Shown piece after piece: positions 26,290-34,451 of a stretch of DNA of 62,962 nucleotides. How positions within the stretch are numbered: the first letter of the stretch is position 1; the number at the start of each line of letters is the position of its first letter. Origin of the DNA: an uncultured Caulobacter sp. (lineage in GTDB: Bacteria; Pseudomonadota; Alphaproteobacteria; Caulobacterales; Caulobacteraceae); assembly GCA_937991555.1 (NCBI GenBank), contig CALKHU010000196.1, forward strand, positions 1-62,962, in the 5' to 3' direction. The notes beneath the pieces were generated by a model. That model did not search any database. It was given only the letters and a program-made list of their open reading frames with translations, and was not told the origin of the DNA. The position numbers and the translations under genes are program-made.

Positions 26290-26928
26290 TCAGCGCGTGC
26301 CGAACAGACGGTCCCCCGCGTCACCCAGGCCGGGAACGATGTAGCCGTGATCGTCCAGCCCCCGGTCGACGCCCGCCGCCCAGATCGGAACGTCGGGATG
26401 CTCGCCCCGCACCGCGTCCACGCCCTGCGGCGCGGCCAGGATGCAGACGAAGCGGATGTCGCGGGCGCCCTCCTCCTTCAGCCGCTCGATCGCGGCGCGG
26501 GCCGTGACGCCGGTGGCGAGCATCGGATCGACGACGATCACGGTCCGCTCGGCCAGGGTCTCGGGGACCTTGAGGTAGTATTCCACCGCCGCGCGGGTGC
26601 CGGGGTCGCGGTATAGGCCGATGTGCGCGACACGGGCCGACGGCACCAGGTCGAGCATGCCCTCCAGCATCCCCTCCCCCGCACGCAGGATCGAGGCGAA
26701 GACCAGCTTCTTGCCGGCGATCTCCGGCGCGGTCGTGGTCTCCAGCGGCGTGGTCACCTCGCGGTCGGTCAGGGCGAGGTCGCGGGTGACTTCGTAGCAG
26801 AGCAGGGTGGCGATCTCGCGCACGAGTTCGCGGAAGGTCTTGGTCGAGGTCGTGACGTCGCGCAGGCGGGTCAGCTTGTGCCGCACCAGCGGGTGATCGA
26901 CGACCGTGACGCCCTGGAAGGTTCGCAT
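26290..26928 (-). CDS. upp: Uracil phosphoribosyltransferase
   Basis: A 212-residue UPRTase converting uracil and PRPP to UMP. The PRPP-binding loop VIVVDPMLATGVTARA lies near residues 129-144, and the C-terminal uracil-binding region has YIVPGLGDAGDRLFGT. The start ATG at 26928 shares one base with the stop of URC4 (TGATG), so the genes are coupled. In the URC uracil-degradation pathway described in yeast, URC6 is a UPRTase, which fits a catabolic as well as a salvage role here. Confidence 0.95.
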   Translation of the reverse strand: MRTFQGVTVVDHPLVRHKLTRLRDVTTSTKTFRELVREIATLLCYEVTRDLALTDREVTTPLETTTAPEIAGKKLVFASILRAGEGMLEGMLDLVPSARVAHIGLYRDPGTRAAVEYYLKVPETLAERTVIVVDPMLATGVTARAAIERLKEEGARDIRFVCILAAPQGVDAVRGEHPDVPIWAAGVDRGLDDHGYIVPGLGDAGDRLFGTR

Positions 26929-28121
26929 CAGAATACCGTCCCGTCGCTCGTGATCTTCAGGGGCGGGCCGCCGCCCGCGCGTCGCTCCGCCGCCAGCCGC
27001 CGGCCGGTCGCCCAGGTGCCGCCCTCGAGGACCCGGGCGAGCGGGAAGTCCGCCTCCGCCAGACCCAGGCGCTCACGCACCAGCGGGGCGATGCGGTCCA
27101 GCAGCGCGACGGTCAGGGACCGCCAGGCCACGACCAGGGGATCGCCGACCGCATGGGTGCGGTCCATGTCGGCGGAGTCCTTCAGGACCAGCACGCCGTC
27201 GTCGATGAACAGGCCTCCGTTGCGGTACTCGGCGAGGCCCGTCAGGCCGTCGATGTCGACCACCTCGAGGCCCGCGTCCTGCAGCGGCTCGATCAGGCTG
27301 TAGGCCAGCCATTGCGAGAGCTTGTGGATCGGAACGAGGCCGTCGGTCGCATCGTCGCGCCGGATGGCGGGGTGCCGCCAGGTGTCGCCCAGCGGCACGC
27401 CCGCGAGGCTGAGCCGGCCCTGCCAGACCGGTCCGAGGCGGTCGAGCAGGACGTCCAGGATCGCCGGCGCGGGCAGCCTTCCGGCGACGGCGCGGGCGGC
27501 GATCACATCGTAGAGGTCGCCGGGGCGGCCCACCGTCTCGCCCAGGCGCCGCAACAGGGCCGCGCGACCCTCCAGCCCGACCAGCGGATTGGAGTCCGAG
27601 ACCTGGAACGCCGTCGCCAGCGTGGCGGCGTCGAAGGTCGCCAGGCCGTCGGCGCGGAGCGGGTCGTCCGCGGTGGCCGACAGGGCGCCCGACTGGAACA
27701 GGCGCAGCGAGGCGACGCCGAGGCCCTCCGAGCGGGCGCTGGTCGAGCCGGTCGGGCCGTCGAGAAAGCTCCAGTCGGGGCCGGCGCCGGCGTCCAGCAG
27801 CACCGAGGTGATGCAGAGATCGAAGGCGGCGCGGGCGCGGGCCGCGCGGTCAGGCCAGAAGGCCTCCTCCGCCATCTCCGCCCACAGGTCGCGGCCGCGG
27901 ACGTTGAAATGCCGCCAGCGGGCGTGGAACGGCACCTTCAGCGTCGGGTACTGGTCGCGGATCACCCGCGCGACGGCGTCGGCGGTATACGGCAGCCGGT
28001 CGAGCGCGACCTGCCACTCGGGCAGGCCGTCATCGAGCGCGACGGCCAGCATCTCGTGCGCGCGCTCCCGGACGGCGGATGCGGACAACAGGGATCGGGC
28101 GGCTTGCCCTTCACTAGTCAT
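26928..28121 (-). CDS. URC4/Urg3 family protein (uracil catabolism, DUF1688)
   Basis: A 397-residue protein of the URC4/Urg3 family, genetically required for uracil degradation in Lachancea kluyveri but with no proven reaction. Recognisable blocks are YPTLKVPFHARWRHF (near residue 60), GPTGSTSARSEGLGVASLRLFQSG (near 125), GRPGDLYD and LFIDDGVLVLKDS. No signal peptide or membrane segment is seen. The start ATG at 28121 lies inside a family-A repeat. An upstream frame extension of four codons (MLLT) is also repeat-derived. It is coupled to upp and follows URC1, supporting the pathway call. Confidence 0.88.
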   Translation of the reverse strand: MTSEGQAARSLLSASAVRERAHEMLAVALDDGLPEWQVALDRLPYTADAVARVIRDQYPTLKVPFHARWRHFNVRGRDLWAEMAEEAFWPDRAARARAAFDLCITSVLLDAGAGPDWSFLDGPTGSTSARSEGLGVASLRLFQSGALSATADDPLRADGLATFDAATLATAFQVSDSNPLVGLEGRAALLRRLGETVGRPGDLYDVIAARAVAGRLPAPAILDVLLDRLGPVWQGRLSLAGVPLGDTWRHPAIRRDDATDGLVPIHKLSQWLAYSLIEPLQDAGLEVVDIDGLTGLAEYRNGGLFIDDGVLVLKDSADMDRTHAVGDPLVVAWRSLTVALLDRIAPLVRERLGLAEADFPLARVLEGGTWATGRRLAAERRAGGGPPLKITSDGTVF

Positions 28122-28210
28122 GGTGAGCAGCACCCGCAGGGTGCGTGTCGAACCACGCAGTGAGGTCGTGCGTCCTTCGACACGCCGCTTCGCGGCTGCT
28201 CAGGATGACG
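28117..28210. repeat. Family-A bimeric palindromic repeat, site 3
   Basis: An inverse unit (28117-28159, stem GCACCC-GCA-GGGTGC) is followed by a forward unit (28169-28210, stem CCGC-TTC-GCGG). The CAT at 28119-28121 is the start codon of the URC4-family gene. It separates URC1 from URC4. Confidence 0.87.
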
Positions 28211-28237
28211 GGGGAAAACAGGTCGACGGCCAAGAGA

Positions 28238-29494
28238 TCAGAACTCGCCAAGGTCGCGGCCCACCACCTTCTTGAGGTCTTCCTCGGTCGGCGCGCCGTC
28301 CGGGGTGTAGTAGCCGGCCGCCTTCTTGGCCTCCATCTCCACCGAGGCGTCGTCGGGGATCAGCCAGGCCGGGATCGGGACCCGTTCGCCGATGGTGATG
28401 CCGCCTTCGACCATCGCGTCGTGCTTCATGTTGGACATCGAGACGAAGCGGTCGATGTGCCTGATCCCCAGCCAGTGCAGCACATCCGGCATCAGCTGCT
28501 GGAAGCGCGCGTCCTGGACGCCGGCCACGCATTCGGTGCGCTCGAAGTAGGTGGCCGCCTGGTCGCCGCCCGGCTGGCGCTTGCGGGCGTTGTAGACGAG
28601 GAACTTGGTCACCTCGCCGAGCGCCCGGCCTTCCTTTCGGTTGTAGACGATCAGCCCGGCGCCGCCGGCCTGGGCCTCGGCAATGCACTCCTCGATGCCG
28701 TGGGTCAGGTAGGGCCTGCAGGTGCAGATGTCGGAGCCGAATACGTCGCTGCCATTGCACTCGTCGTGCACGCGGCAGGTCAGGCGGCGGGCGGGGTCGG
28801 CGATCGCGGCCGGGTCGCCGAAGATGTAGAGGGTGATGCCGCCGATCGGGGGCAGGAACACCTTGATGTCCGGCCGGGTGACCAACTCGGGGTACATGCC
28901 GCCCGTCTGCTCGAAGAGGGTGCGGCGCAGGGTGGTCTCGTCGACCCCGAAGCGCTCGGCGATGCCCGGCAGATGCCAGACTGGATCGATGGCCGCCTTG
29001 GTCACCGCGACGTCGCGCGAGTCATGCACGACCTGGCCGTCGACCTTCAGCCGGCCCGCGTCGATCGCCTGCCCGATCTCGGGCAGCGTCAGGCGGGCCC
29101 TGGTGACGGCGATGGAGGGGCGGATGTCGACGCCCTCGGCGATCTCGCGGGCGAAGTCGAGCTGGACGCGGTGCCCCCACGGGTCGAGCGACACGATCCG
29201 GTGCGGATCTTTCCACTGGCCGAAGGGCCCGATATCGACCACCGGAGCGGTGTCGGTGAGGTCCGGGCGGACCAGGGGGTTCAGCGCGCCCGAGGCGATG
29301 GCCAGGGACCTGTAGACGGAGTAGGCCCCGCCGTGGGCGCCGATGGCGTTACGGTCGGACCCGGCGTTCGGACTGGCGATGACCGGTCCACGTTCAGCGG
29401 CGGTCGGGGCTCCCCAGGCGATGGGGAAACGCGGTGCGGCGCCTGCCTGCGGGTGCGAGGTCAGGCGGATGTGGCCTTGCTTGTTGACGGACAT
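28238..29494 (-). CDS. GTP cyclohydrolase II-like protein of the URC1 family
   Basis: A 418-residue protein. An N-terminal region of about 180 residues, specific to the URC1 group (IASPNAGSDRNAIGAHGGAYSVYRSL), precedes a GTP cyclohydrolase II domain. The zinc cysteines are kept: CRVHDECNGSDVFGSDICTC matches the CRVHSEC...CDC block of RibA, and YNRKEGRALGEVTKF matches the catalytic Arg region. In yeast URC1 is needed for uracil breakdown rather than riboflavin synthesis. ATG at 29494 (MSVNKQGHIRL) was chosen. It is upstream of URC4 and upp, separated by a bimeric repeat. Confidence 0.88.
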   Translation of the reverse strand: MSVNKQGHIRLTSHPQAGAAPRFPIAWGAPTAAERGPVIASPNAGSDRNAIGAHGGAYSVYRSLAIASGALNPLVRPDLTDTAPVVDIGPFGQWKDPHRIVSLDPWGHRVQLDFAREIAEGVDIRPSIAVTRARLTLPEIGQAIDAGRLKVDGQVVHDSRDVAVTKAAIDPVWHLPGIAERFGVDETTLRRTLFEQTGGMYPELVTRPDIKVFLPPIGGITLYIFGDPAAIADPARRLTCRVHDECNGSDVFGSDICTCRPYLTHGIEECIAEAQAGGAGLIVYNRKEGRALGEVTKFLVYNARKRQPGGDQAATYFERTECVAGVQDARFQQLMPDVLHWLGIRHIDRFVSMSNMKHDAMVEGGITIGERVPIPAWLIPDDASVEMEAKKAAGYYTPDGAPTEEDLKKVVGRDLGEF

Positions 29495-29520
29495 TCCCTT
29501 GCGCTCTTGCCGGCGCCTCC

Positions 29521-29566
29521 AAAATGGAAAAGGCCCCGCGCCGGATTTCGCCGGCAAGGAGCCTTT
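29521..29566 (-). terminator. Intrinsic terminator before URC1
   Basis: On the minus strand AAAGGCTCCTTGCCGG pairs with CCGGCGCGGGGCCTTT (15 of 16 positions, counting G-U) across a short CGAAAT loop and is followed by TTTTCCATTTT. It ends transcription from the 63-residue gene just before the URC1 start, or acts as an attenuator. Confidence 0.8.
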
Positions 29567-29611
29567 GAGCGGAGATGCTGCGCCCGATTTTCCGGCTTGG
29601 CAAGTCGGCCG

Positions 29612-29803
29612 TCAGCCGCCGGCGCGCTCGAGTCGGAACAGCTCGGTCTGGTCCTCCAGCACTTCGACGGCGAGGTGGTGCTCGGCTTCCTCCAGCCGCT
29701 GCCGGGCGAGTTCGCGGGCGCGGTCCTCGTCGCGGACGGTGACGATCTGCAGGGTCGGGACGCTGTAGCGCCGGTCGTGGATGTAGAAGCTGAAGGTGCG
29801 CAT
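29612..29803 (-). CDS. Small conserved protein of unknown function (63 aa)
   Basis: A 63-residue soluble protein beginning MRTFSFYIHDRRYSVPTLQ and ending with an acidic helical part (LARQRLEEAEHHLAVEVLED). GGAGC precedes the ATG at 29803. The first half looks like two beta strands, as in small nucleic-acid- or ligand-binding folds. The second half is amphipathic. Similar short proteins occur in Caulobacterales and Sphingomonadales genomes, as far as I recall. It has its own terminator and is divergent from the deaminase. Confidence 0.7.
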   Translation of the reverse strand: MRTFSFYIHDRRYSVPTLQIVTVRDEDRARELARQRLEEAEHHLAVEVLEDQTELFRLERAGG

Positions 29804-30117
29804 GGTCGCTCCGAACGCGGATTGGGACGGGAGCGCGCGGTCTCTCAGTCGCCGGGGCCCAGGTGTTCAACCGACAATAGAACCAGCATACCCCAAAACG
29901 GGTACGCCGCGATCAAATACAGGTGTGGCGAAGCGGAAATGTTCGCTGGAGGTCGCCTATCCGACATTACCACCGAGTACCGACGATGGCGGACCGAAGC
30001 CCCCGAATTCCCTCCGGCGAGCGCAGACGACCGCCTTTTCGTCCGGCCTGTTCTCGACGGGAGCCGCCGGGCCGGGCGCGGCTTGACCTGACGCGCCCGC
30101 AGCCCTGAGATTGCGTG
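29804..30117. other. Divergent intergenic region before the deaminase
   Basis: 314 bases. The part at 29870-29945 is AT-richer, with an imperfect inverted repeat (CATACCCC...GGGTACG). A promoter candidate for the deaminase lies at its right end. No further gene is seen. Confidence 0.5.
30083..30111 (+). promoter_or_regulatory. Candidate promoter giving a leaderless deaminase mRNA
   Basis: TTGACC (30083-30088) and TGAGAT (30106-30111, weak) are 17 bases apart. Transcription would start at about 30118, the A of the start codon. No Shine-Dalgarno sequence precedes that ATG. Confidence 0.3.
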
Positions 30118-31134
30118 ATGAGCGATGATCTTGAGACCTTCGTCCGCGGCCTGCCCAAGGCCGAACTGCACCTGCATATCGAGGGGAGCCTCGAGCCGGA
30201 ACTGATGTTCGAGCTGGCGAGGCGCAACCGCATCGCCCTCCCCTTCGGGTCGGTGGAGGAGATCCGCGCGGCCTATGCCTTCTCCAACCTGCAGGACTTC
30301 CTCGACATCTACTACCAGGGCGCCGGGGTGCTGCAGACGGAAGAGGATTTCCGCGACCTGACGATGGCCTACTTCCGGCGGCTGCACGCCGACGGCGGTG
30401 TGCATGCGGAGATCTTCTACGACCCGCAGACCCACACCGACCGGGGGATTCCCTTCGGCGTCGCCGCCGACGGCATCCTGGCCGGGATGCGGCAGGCGCA
30501 GGACGAACTGGGCGTCACCAGCAAACTGATCATGAGCTATCTGCGGCACCTGAGCGAGGAGGCGGCGTTCGAGACGCTCAAGGCCGCCGAACCGTATCTG
30601 GACCGCTTCGCCGGCGTCGGGCTGGACAGCGGCGAGGTCGGCCATCCGCCGTCGAAGTTCGCACGCGTCATGAAGGCCAGCCGCGAGCGCGGGCTGCTGA
30701 TCAGCGCCCACGCCGGCGAGGAGGGCCCGCCGGAGTATGTCTGGGAGGCGCTCGACATTCTCGGCGTCGACCGCATCGACCACGGCAACCGGGCGCTGGA
30801 GGATCCGGCGCTGACGCGGCGGCTGGCCGATATGGGGATGACCCTGACCGTCTGCCCGCTGTCGAACCTGAGCCTGTGCGTGGTGAAGGACCTCAAGGAC
30901 CATCCGATGAAGCGGATGCTGGACCTGGGACTGAAAGCGACCTGCAACAGCGACGACCCGGCCTATTTCGGCGGCTACATCGCCGATAACTACGTGAAGA
31001 CGGCGCGGGCGGTCGGGCTGACGAAGGACGACCTCGTCACCCTGGCGAAGAACAGCTTCGCCGGATCTTTCCTCGGCGATGCCGACAAGGCGCGGCACAT
31101 CGCGGCGGTGGAGGCCTACGCCGCGGCGCATTGA
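30118..31134 (+). CDS. Adenine/adenosine deaminase family protein
   Basis: A 338-residue zinc amidohydrolase that deaminates adenine to hypoxanthine or adenosine to inosine. Metal and catalytic blocks: AELHLHIEGSLEP (residues about 14-26), SGEVGHPPSKF near 176, ISAHAGEEG near 197, DRIDHGNRALED near 220 and CNSDDPAYFGG near 280. SGEVGHPPSKF and the length resemble bacterial/fungal adenine deaminases more than classical Add. ATG at 30118 is preferred to GTG at 30115. With upp and URC genes nearby, it fits a nucleobase-scavenging block. Confidence 0.9.
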   Translation: MSDDLETFVRGLPKAELHLHIEGSLEPELMFELARRNRIALPFGSVEEIRAAYAFSNLQDFLDIYYQGAGVLQTEEDFRDLTMAYFRRLHADGGVHAEIFYDPQTHTDRGIPFGVAADGILAGMRQAQDELGVTSKLIMSYLRHLSEEAAFETLKAAEPYLDRFAGVGLDSGEVGHPPSKFARVMKASRERGLLISAHAGEEGPPEYVWEALDILGVDRIDHGNRALEDPALTRRLADMGMTLTVCPLSNLSLCVVKDLKDHPMKRMLDLGLKATCNSDDPAYFGGYIADNYVKTARAVGLTKDDLVTLAKNSFAGSFLGDADKARHIAAVEAYAAAH

Positions 31135-31216
31135 AGCAAGCCACCGTCATCCCCGGGACAGGACCGGGAACGACGGAGTCGGGGACACGCACCGAAGCGC
31201 GCGTCCCCGGCGTCAG

Positions 31217-31975
31217 CTAGCCGGTGATCCGGTAGCGACCCTGGCGGTCCGGGCAGACGCGGACGTAGCGGTATTCGGTGCGGCCGCTCCATTCGACCGG
31301 GGCCGGGGCCAGGCGGCAGCCGCGGCGGGCGTAGTCACGGTACCCGTAGCGGCCGCTGCGGTAGCCGCGGTCACGGTAGTAGCCCCCCTCGCGGTAGGAG
31401 ATGGTCTGGTCGCGGCGCCAGTAGTAGCCCTGCGAGTCGCAGTTGGCGGTCTGGTTGCCGATCGTGCCGCCGATGCCGGCCCCGACCAGGGCGCCGAGGA
31501 CAGCGCCTTCCGTCTGCACGTCGCCGGCGGCGACGTTCGAGCCGATCGCCGCCCCGGCCAGGGCGCCAATCACCGCGCCGGCGACGGTGCGGCCGTCGCG
31601 GCGCTGCTCGCAGGGATTGTTGCGATAGGGCGCGTAGGGATCGGTGTAGGCGACATCGCGGCCGTAGTAGTCGGCCGAGCGGGCGTAGGGATCCCAGCGC
31701 CATTCGCCGTAGGTCCGGACATATGCCCCGCGGCCGTAGCGGCGATCGTAGGCCGCCTGGTCGCGCAGGTAGCGGTCCCGCGAGGCCTCGTAGGCGCGGC
31801 GCTGGGCCTCATAGTCCTCGCGGCGATCCTGGTAGGCGCCGCGCTGGCGCTGGTACTCGCGCTGCTGCGCCTGGTACTGCTGCCAGGTCTGCGGATAGCT
31901 CTGGGCGACGGACGCGCCGGCCCCGAGGGCGATGACGCTGGCCGTGGCGACGGCGATGACGGTCTTGGTCTTCAT
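31217..31975 (-). CDS. Exported glycine-zipper protein
   Basis: A 252-residue envelope protein. A signal peptide (MKTKTVIAVATASVIALGAGASVAQ) is followed by a Gln/Arg/Tyr-rich coiled-coil-prone segment (residues 30-85), two glycine-zipper stretches (VAGAVIGALAGAAIGSNVAAGD and VLGALVGAGIGGTIG, about residues 130-172) and a Tyr/Arg-rich tail with repeated YRDRGYRSGRYGYRD. It resembles 17-kDa-antigen/2TM glycine-zipper proteins of the outer membrane. ATG at 31975 has AGGAG upstream. Function is unknown. Confidence 0.82.
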   Translation of the reverse strand: MKTKTVIAVATASVIALGAGASVAQSYPQTWQQYQAQQREYQRQRGAYQDRREDYEAQRRAYEASRDRYLRDQAAYDRRYGRGAYVRTYGEWRWDPYARSADYYGRDVAYTDPYAPYRNNPCEQRRDGRTVAGAVIGALAGAAIGSNVAAGDVQTEGAVLGALVGAGIGGTIGNQTANCDSQGYYWRRDQTISYREGGYYRDRGYRSGRYGYRDYARRGCRLAPAPVEWSGRTEYRYVRVCPDRQGRYRITG

Positions 31976-32139
31976 AACGCTCTCTGCTCCTCTCAAAGAC
32001 AGAGCGAAGAACGGCCTCCCGTCGTCCGTCGACGCTCTCAACGAGCGCCCACCCCCGAACACGGCGAAACAACGCCGGCGGGGGTTAACGGTTGCGTCGG
32101 ACGAGGCGCTTCCCTGGCGAGGAGGAGGGCTTTGCAGTC

Positions 32140-33294
32140 TCAGATCAGCGCGGCGCGGGTGGGCTGCTGCAGCAGCACCCGGCCGGTGAGCTCGAAGATG
32201 CTCGGGGCCACCATGGCGTGGTGGGTGATGACATGGGCGTCGCGGAAGCGACGCTGCAGGTCGTTCTGCAGGAAGACGGCCGAACCGCCGAGCATGTCAT
32301 AGGCCGTGCGGCAGACGTCGGCCCCGACCTGGGCGGCGTGGGCGCAGGCGAGGCGAAGGCGGTTACGCTGGTCCAGCGTCGGCTCCTGGCCGGCCTGCAG
32401 CACGCCCCAGAGGGTCAGGATGCACTCGTAGTAGAAGGCGCGGGCGGCGGAAAGCGCGGCGGCGGCGCGGGCGTAGTCGTTCTGGATCACGTTGCGCTCG
32501 GCCAGGGTGCGCTGCGAGCCCTGCTGCTTCTTCTCGAGCGCCATCTGGCCGGCGAGCACCAGGGCGCCGCGGGCGTTGCCCAGCGCCACCGCGGCGACGC
32601 CGAGGGCCAGCATGCCGAACACCGGGAACTTCGCCAGCGGCGTCTCGACCCGGGTGCGGTCGCTGTGCAGGGCGACGGAGCGCTCCTTGGGCACCAGCAC
32701 GTCCTTGACCGCGAAGTCGAGGCTGCCGGTGCCGCACAGACCCGAGGTCCGCCAGGTGTCGATCAGCTCCACCTCGTCGGCGCGGAAGATCATCATCCGG
32801 TGCAGCGGCTGGCCGTCGGCGTCGAGCATCGGGCCGTTGGGCCCGGTCAGAACAGCGCCGCCGGCGATCCAGTTGGCGTTCTGCGCGCCGCTGCCCCACT
32901 GCCAGCGGCCGGTGACGCGCCAGTGCTCGCCCGCGTCCTCGGCCTTGCCCATCGGGGCGAAGACGCCGGCGGAGATCACTTCCCGGTGGCCGAAGACCTC
33001 GCGGGCCGTTTCCTCGTCCAGCCGGTTGGCCATCGAGGCTGTGGTCGCCCCGATCATCAGGCACCAGCCGGCCGAGGCGTCGTTCTGGCTGACGATCTCG
33101 ATCGCCTGGGCGACGTCGCTGGGGATGGTCTCATGTCCGTCGAGCGAGGCCGGCAGCAGCATGCGGAAGAGGCCGGCGTCGGAGAACTTCTTCGCGAGAT
33201 CGGCCGGCAGGCGACGGCCGGCCTCGATCTCGTTGGCCCGGCGCGCCACCTCATGGGCCAGGGACTGGGCCGCCTGCACGGCGTTGAAGGTCAT
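32140..33294 (-). CDS. Acyl-CoA dehydrogenase-fold flavoprotein, HsaA/monooxygenase-like
   Basis: A 384-residue member of the acyl-CoA dehydrogenase superfamily. The arrangement (DASAGWCLMIGA near 72, WQWGSGAQNANWIAGGAVL near 125, DTWRTSGLCGTGSLD near 170, and C-terminal MLGGSAVFLQNDLQRRFRDAHVITHHAM) resembles group D flavin monooxygenases such as HsaA more than true dehydrogenases. The substrate is unknown. Start ATG at 33294 overlaps the stop of the preceding dehydrogenase by 4 bases (ATGA). It is the last gene of a four-gene operon. Confidence 0.85.
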   Translation of the reverse strand: MTFNAVQAAQSLAHEVARRANEIEAGRRLPADLAKKFSDAGLFRMLLPASLDGHETIPSDVAQAIEIVSQNDASAGWCLMIGATTASMANRLDEETAREVFGHREVISAGVFAPMGKAEDAGEHWRVTGRWQWGSGAQNANWIAGGAVLTGPNGPMLDADGQPLHRMMIFRADEVELIDTWRTSGLCGTGSLDFAVKDVLVPKERSVALHSDRTRVETPLAKFPVFGMLALGVAAVALGNARGALVLAGQMALEKKQQGSQRTLAERNVIQNDYARAAAALSAARAFYYECILTLWGVLQAGQEPTLDQRNRLRLACAHAAQVGADVCRTAYDMLGGSAVFLQNDLQRRFRDAHVITHHAMVAPSIFELTGRVLLQQPTRAALI

Positions 33295-34451
33295 TGCGGC
33301 AGTCTCCAGAGGGCGGCCAGGTTGTTGCGCTGCATGTTCGAGGATCCGCCGACGATCGGCATGCCGAGCAGGTCGCGGACGTTGCGCTCGATATCGTAGT
33401 CCGCCGACATGGCGTAAGCGCCCATGACCCGCTGGCAGGCGAGCGCGATCTCGACGCCGGTCTCGCCGATGAACAGTTTGGCCATGCTGGTCTCGACCGC
33501 GCAGGGCCTGCCCTCGTCGGCGAGTCGCGCGGCGTTCCACAGCATCAGGCGACAGGCTTCCAGCTTCGTGCGGGCGTCGACCAGGGCGTGGCGCACGGCC
33601 TGGTGGCCGGCGATGGCCTTGCCGAACTGGACGCGTTCCTGGCTGTAGGCCCAGGCCTCCTCCAGCGCCGCCTGGGCGAGGCCGAAGGCGCAGGCGCTGA
33701 TCTCCAGCTTCTCGATGTCCAGCGCCCGGCCGGCCAGCATCTTCCAGCCCTGGTTCCACTTCTCCGGCCCGCCGACGATGGCCGTGGCGGGCAGGCGGAC
33801 CTCGTCGAAATGGACGTCGGATGAAAGGGTGTAGCGCAGGTTCACATGGTCGATCGGGGTGATCGTGACGCCGGGCGCCTTCGTCGGAATCAGCACGAAG
33901 GACAGGCCGCTGCGCGCGGGCGCGTCAGGATCCGAGCGGACCAGGCAGTAGATGTAGTCCGCGAAGTCGGCTCCCGTGCACCAGCGCTTGGCGCCGGTGA
34001 TGATCACCTCCTCGCCCTCGCGGCGCGCGCGGGTGGTCACGGCCGAGAGGTCGCCGCCGACGTCGGGCTCTGAGAGGCCGTAGGCGAAGATCAGCTCGCC
34101 TTTCGCCAGCTTCGGCAGCAAGTCGGCCTTCTGCTCGGGCGAACCGTTCTCGAGGATGTTCATCCCGCCGTAGAAGGCGCACTGGATGAACGGCCCCGCC
34201 AGGAACGATCCCGCCCGGCACAGCTCCTCGATGGCGGCGACGGCGGCGACGATGTCGGGGCCCGTGCCGCCGTAGGCCTCGGGCACTGTCAGCCCGCACA
34301 GTCCAAGATCGGCCAGCTCGCGGAACAGGTCGCGCGGGAAGGTGTGGGTGCGGTCCCACTCGCGGCGCTTCTCGCGCGGCGCCCTGTCGGCGACGAAGCG
34401 CTGCAGGACCGAGCGCAGCTCGGTGACGTGAGAGGGTTCGGGGAGGGACAC
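33291..34451 (-). CDS. Acyl-CoA dehydrogenase family protein
   Basis: A 386-residue FAD enzyme introducing a 2,3-double bond into acyl-CoA. FAD-binding blocks are FAYGLSEPDVGGDLSAV (residues about 122-138) and ITGAKRWCTGADFADY. The C-terminal helical part has RVQFGKAIAGHQAVRHALVD and VMGAYAMSADYDIERNVRDL. Start is GTG at 34451, directly adjacent to the crotonase stop. It lies in the same operon as a crotonase and an MDR reductase. Substrate chain type is unknown. Confidence 0.9.
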   Translation of the reverse strand: MSLPEPSHVTELRSVLQRFVADRAPREKRREWDRTHTFPRDLFRELADLGLCGLTVPEAYGGTGPDIVAAVAAIEELCRAGSFLAGPFIQCAFYGGMNILENGSPEQKADLLPKLAKGELIFAYGLSEPDVGGDLSAVTTRARREGEEVIITGAKRWCTGADFADYIYCLVRSDPDAPARSGLSFVLIPTKAPGVTITPIDHVNLRYTLSSDVHFDEVRLPATAIVGGPEKWNQGWKMLAGRALDIEKLEISACAFGLAQAALEEAWAYSQERVQFGKAIAGHQAVRHALVDARTKLEACRLMLWNAARLADEGRPCAVETSMAKLFIGETGVEIALACQRVMGAYAMSADYDIERNVRDLLGMPIVGGSSNMQRNNLAALWRLPQ

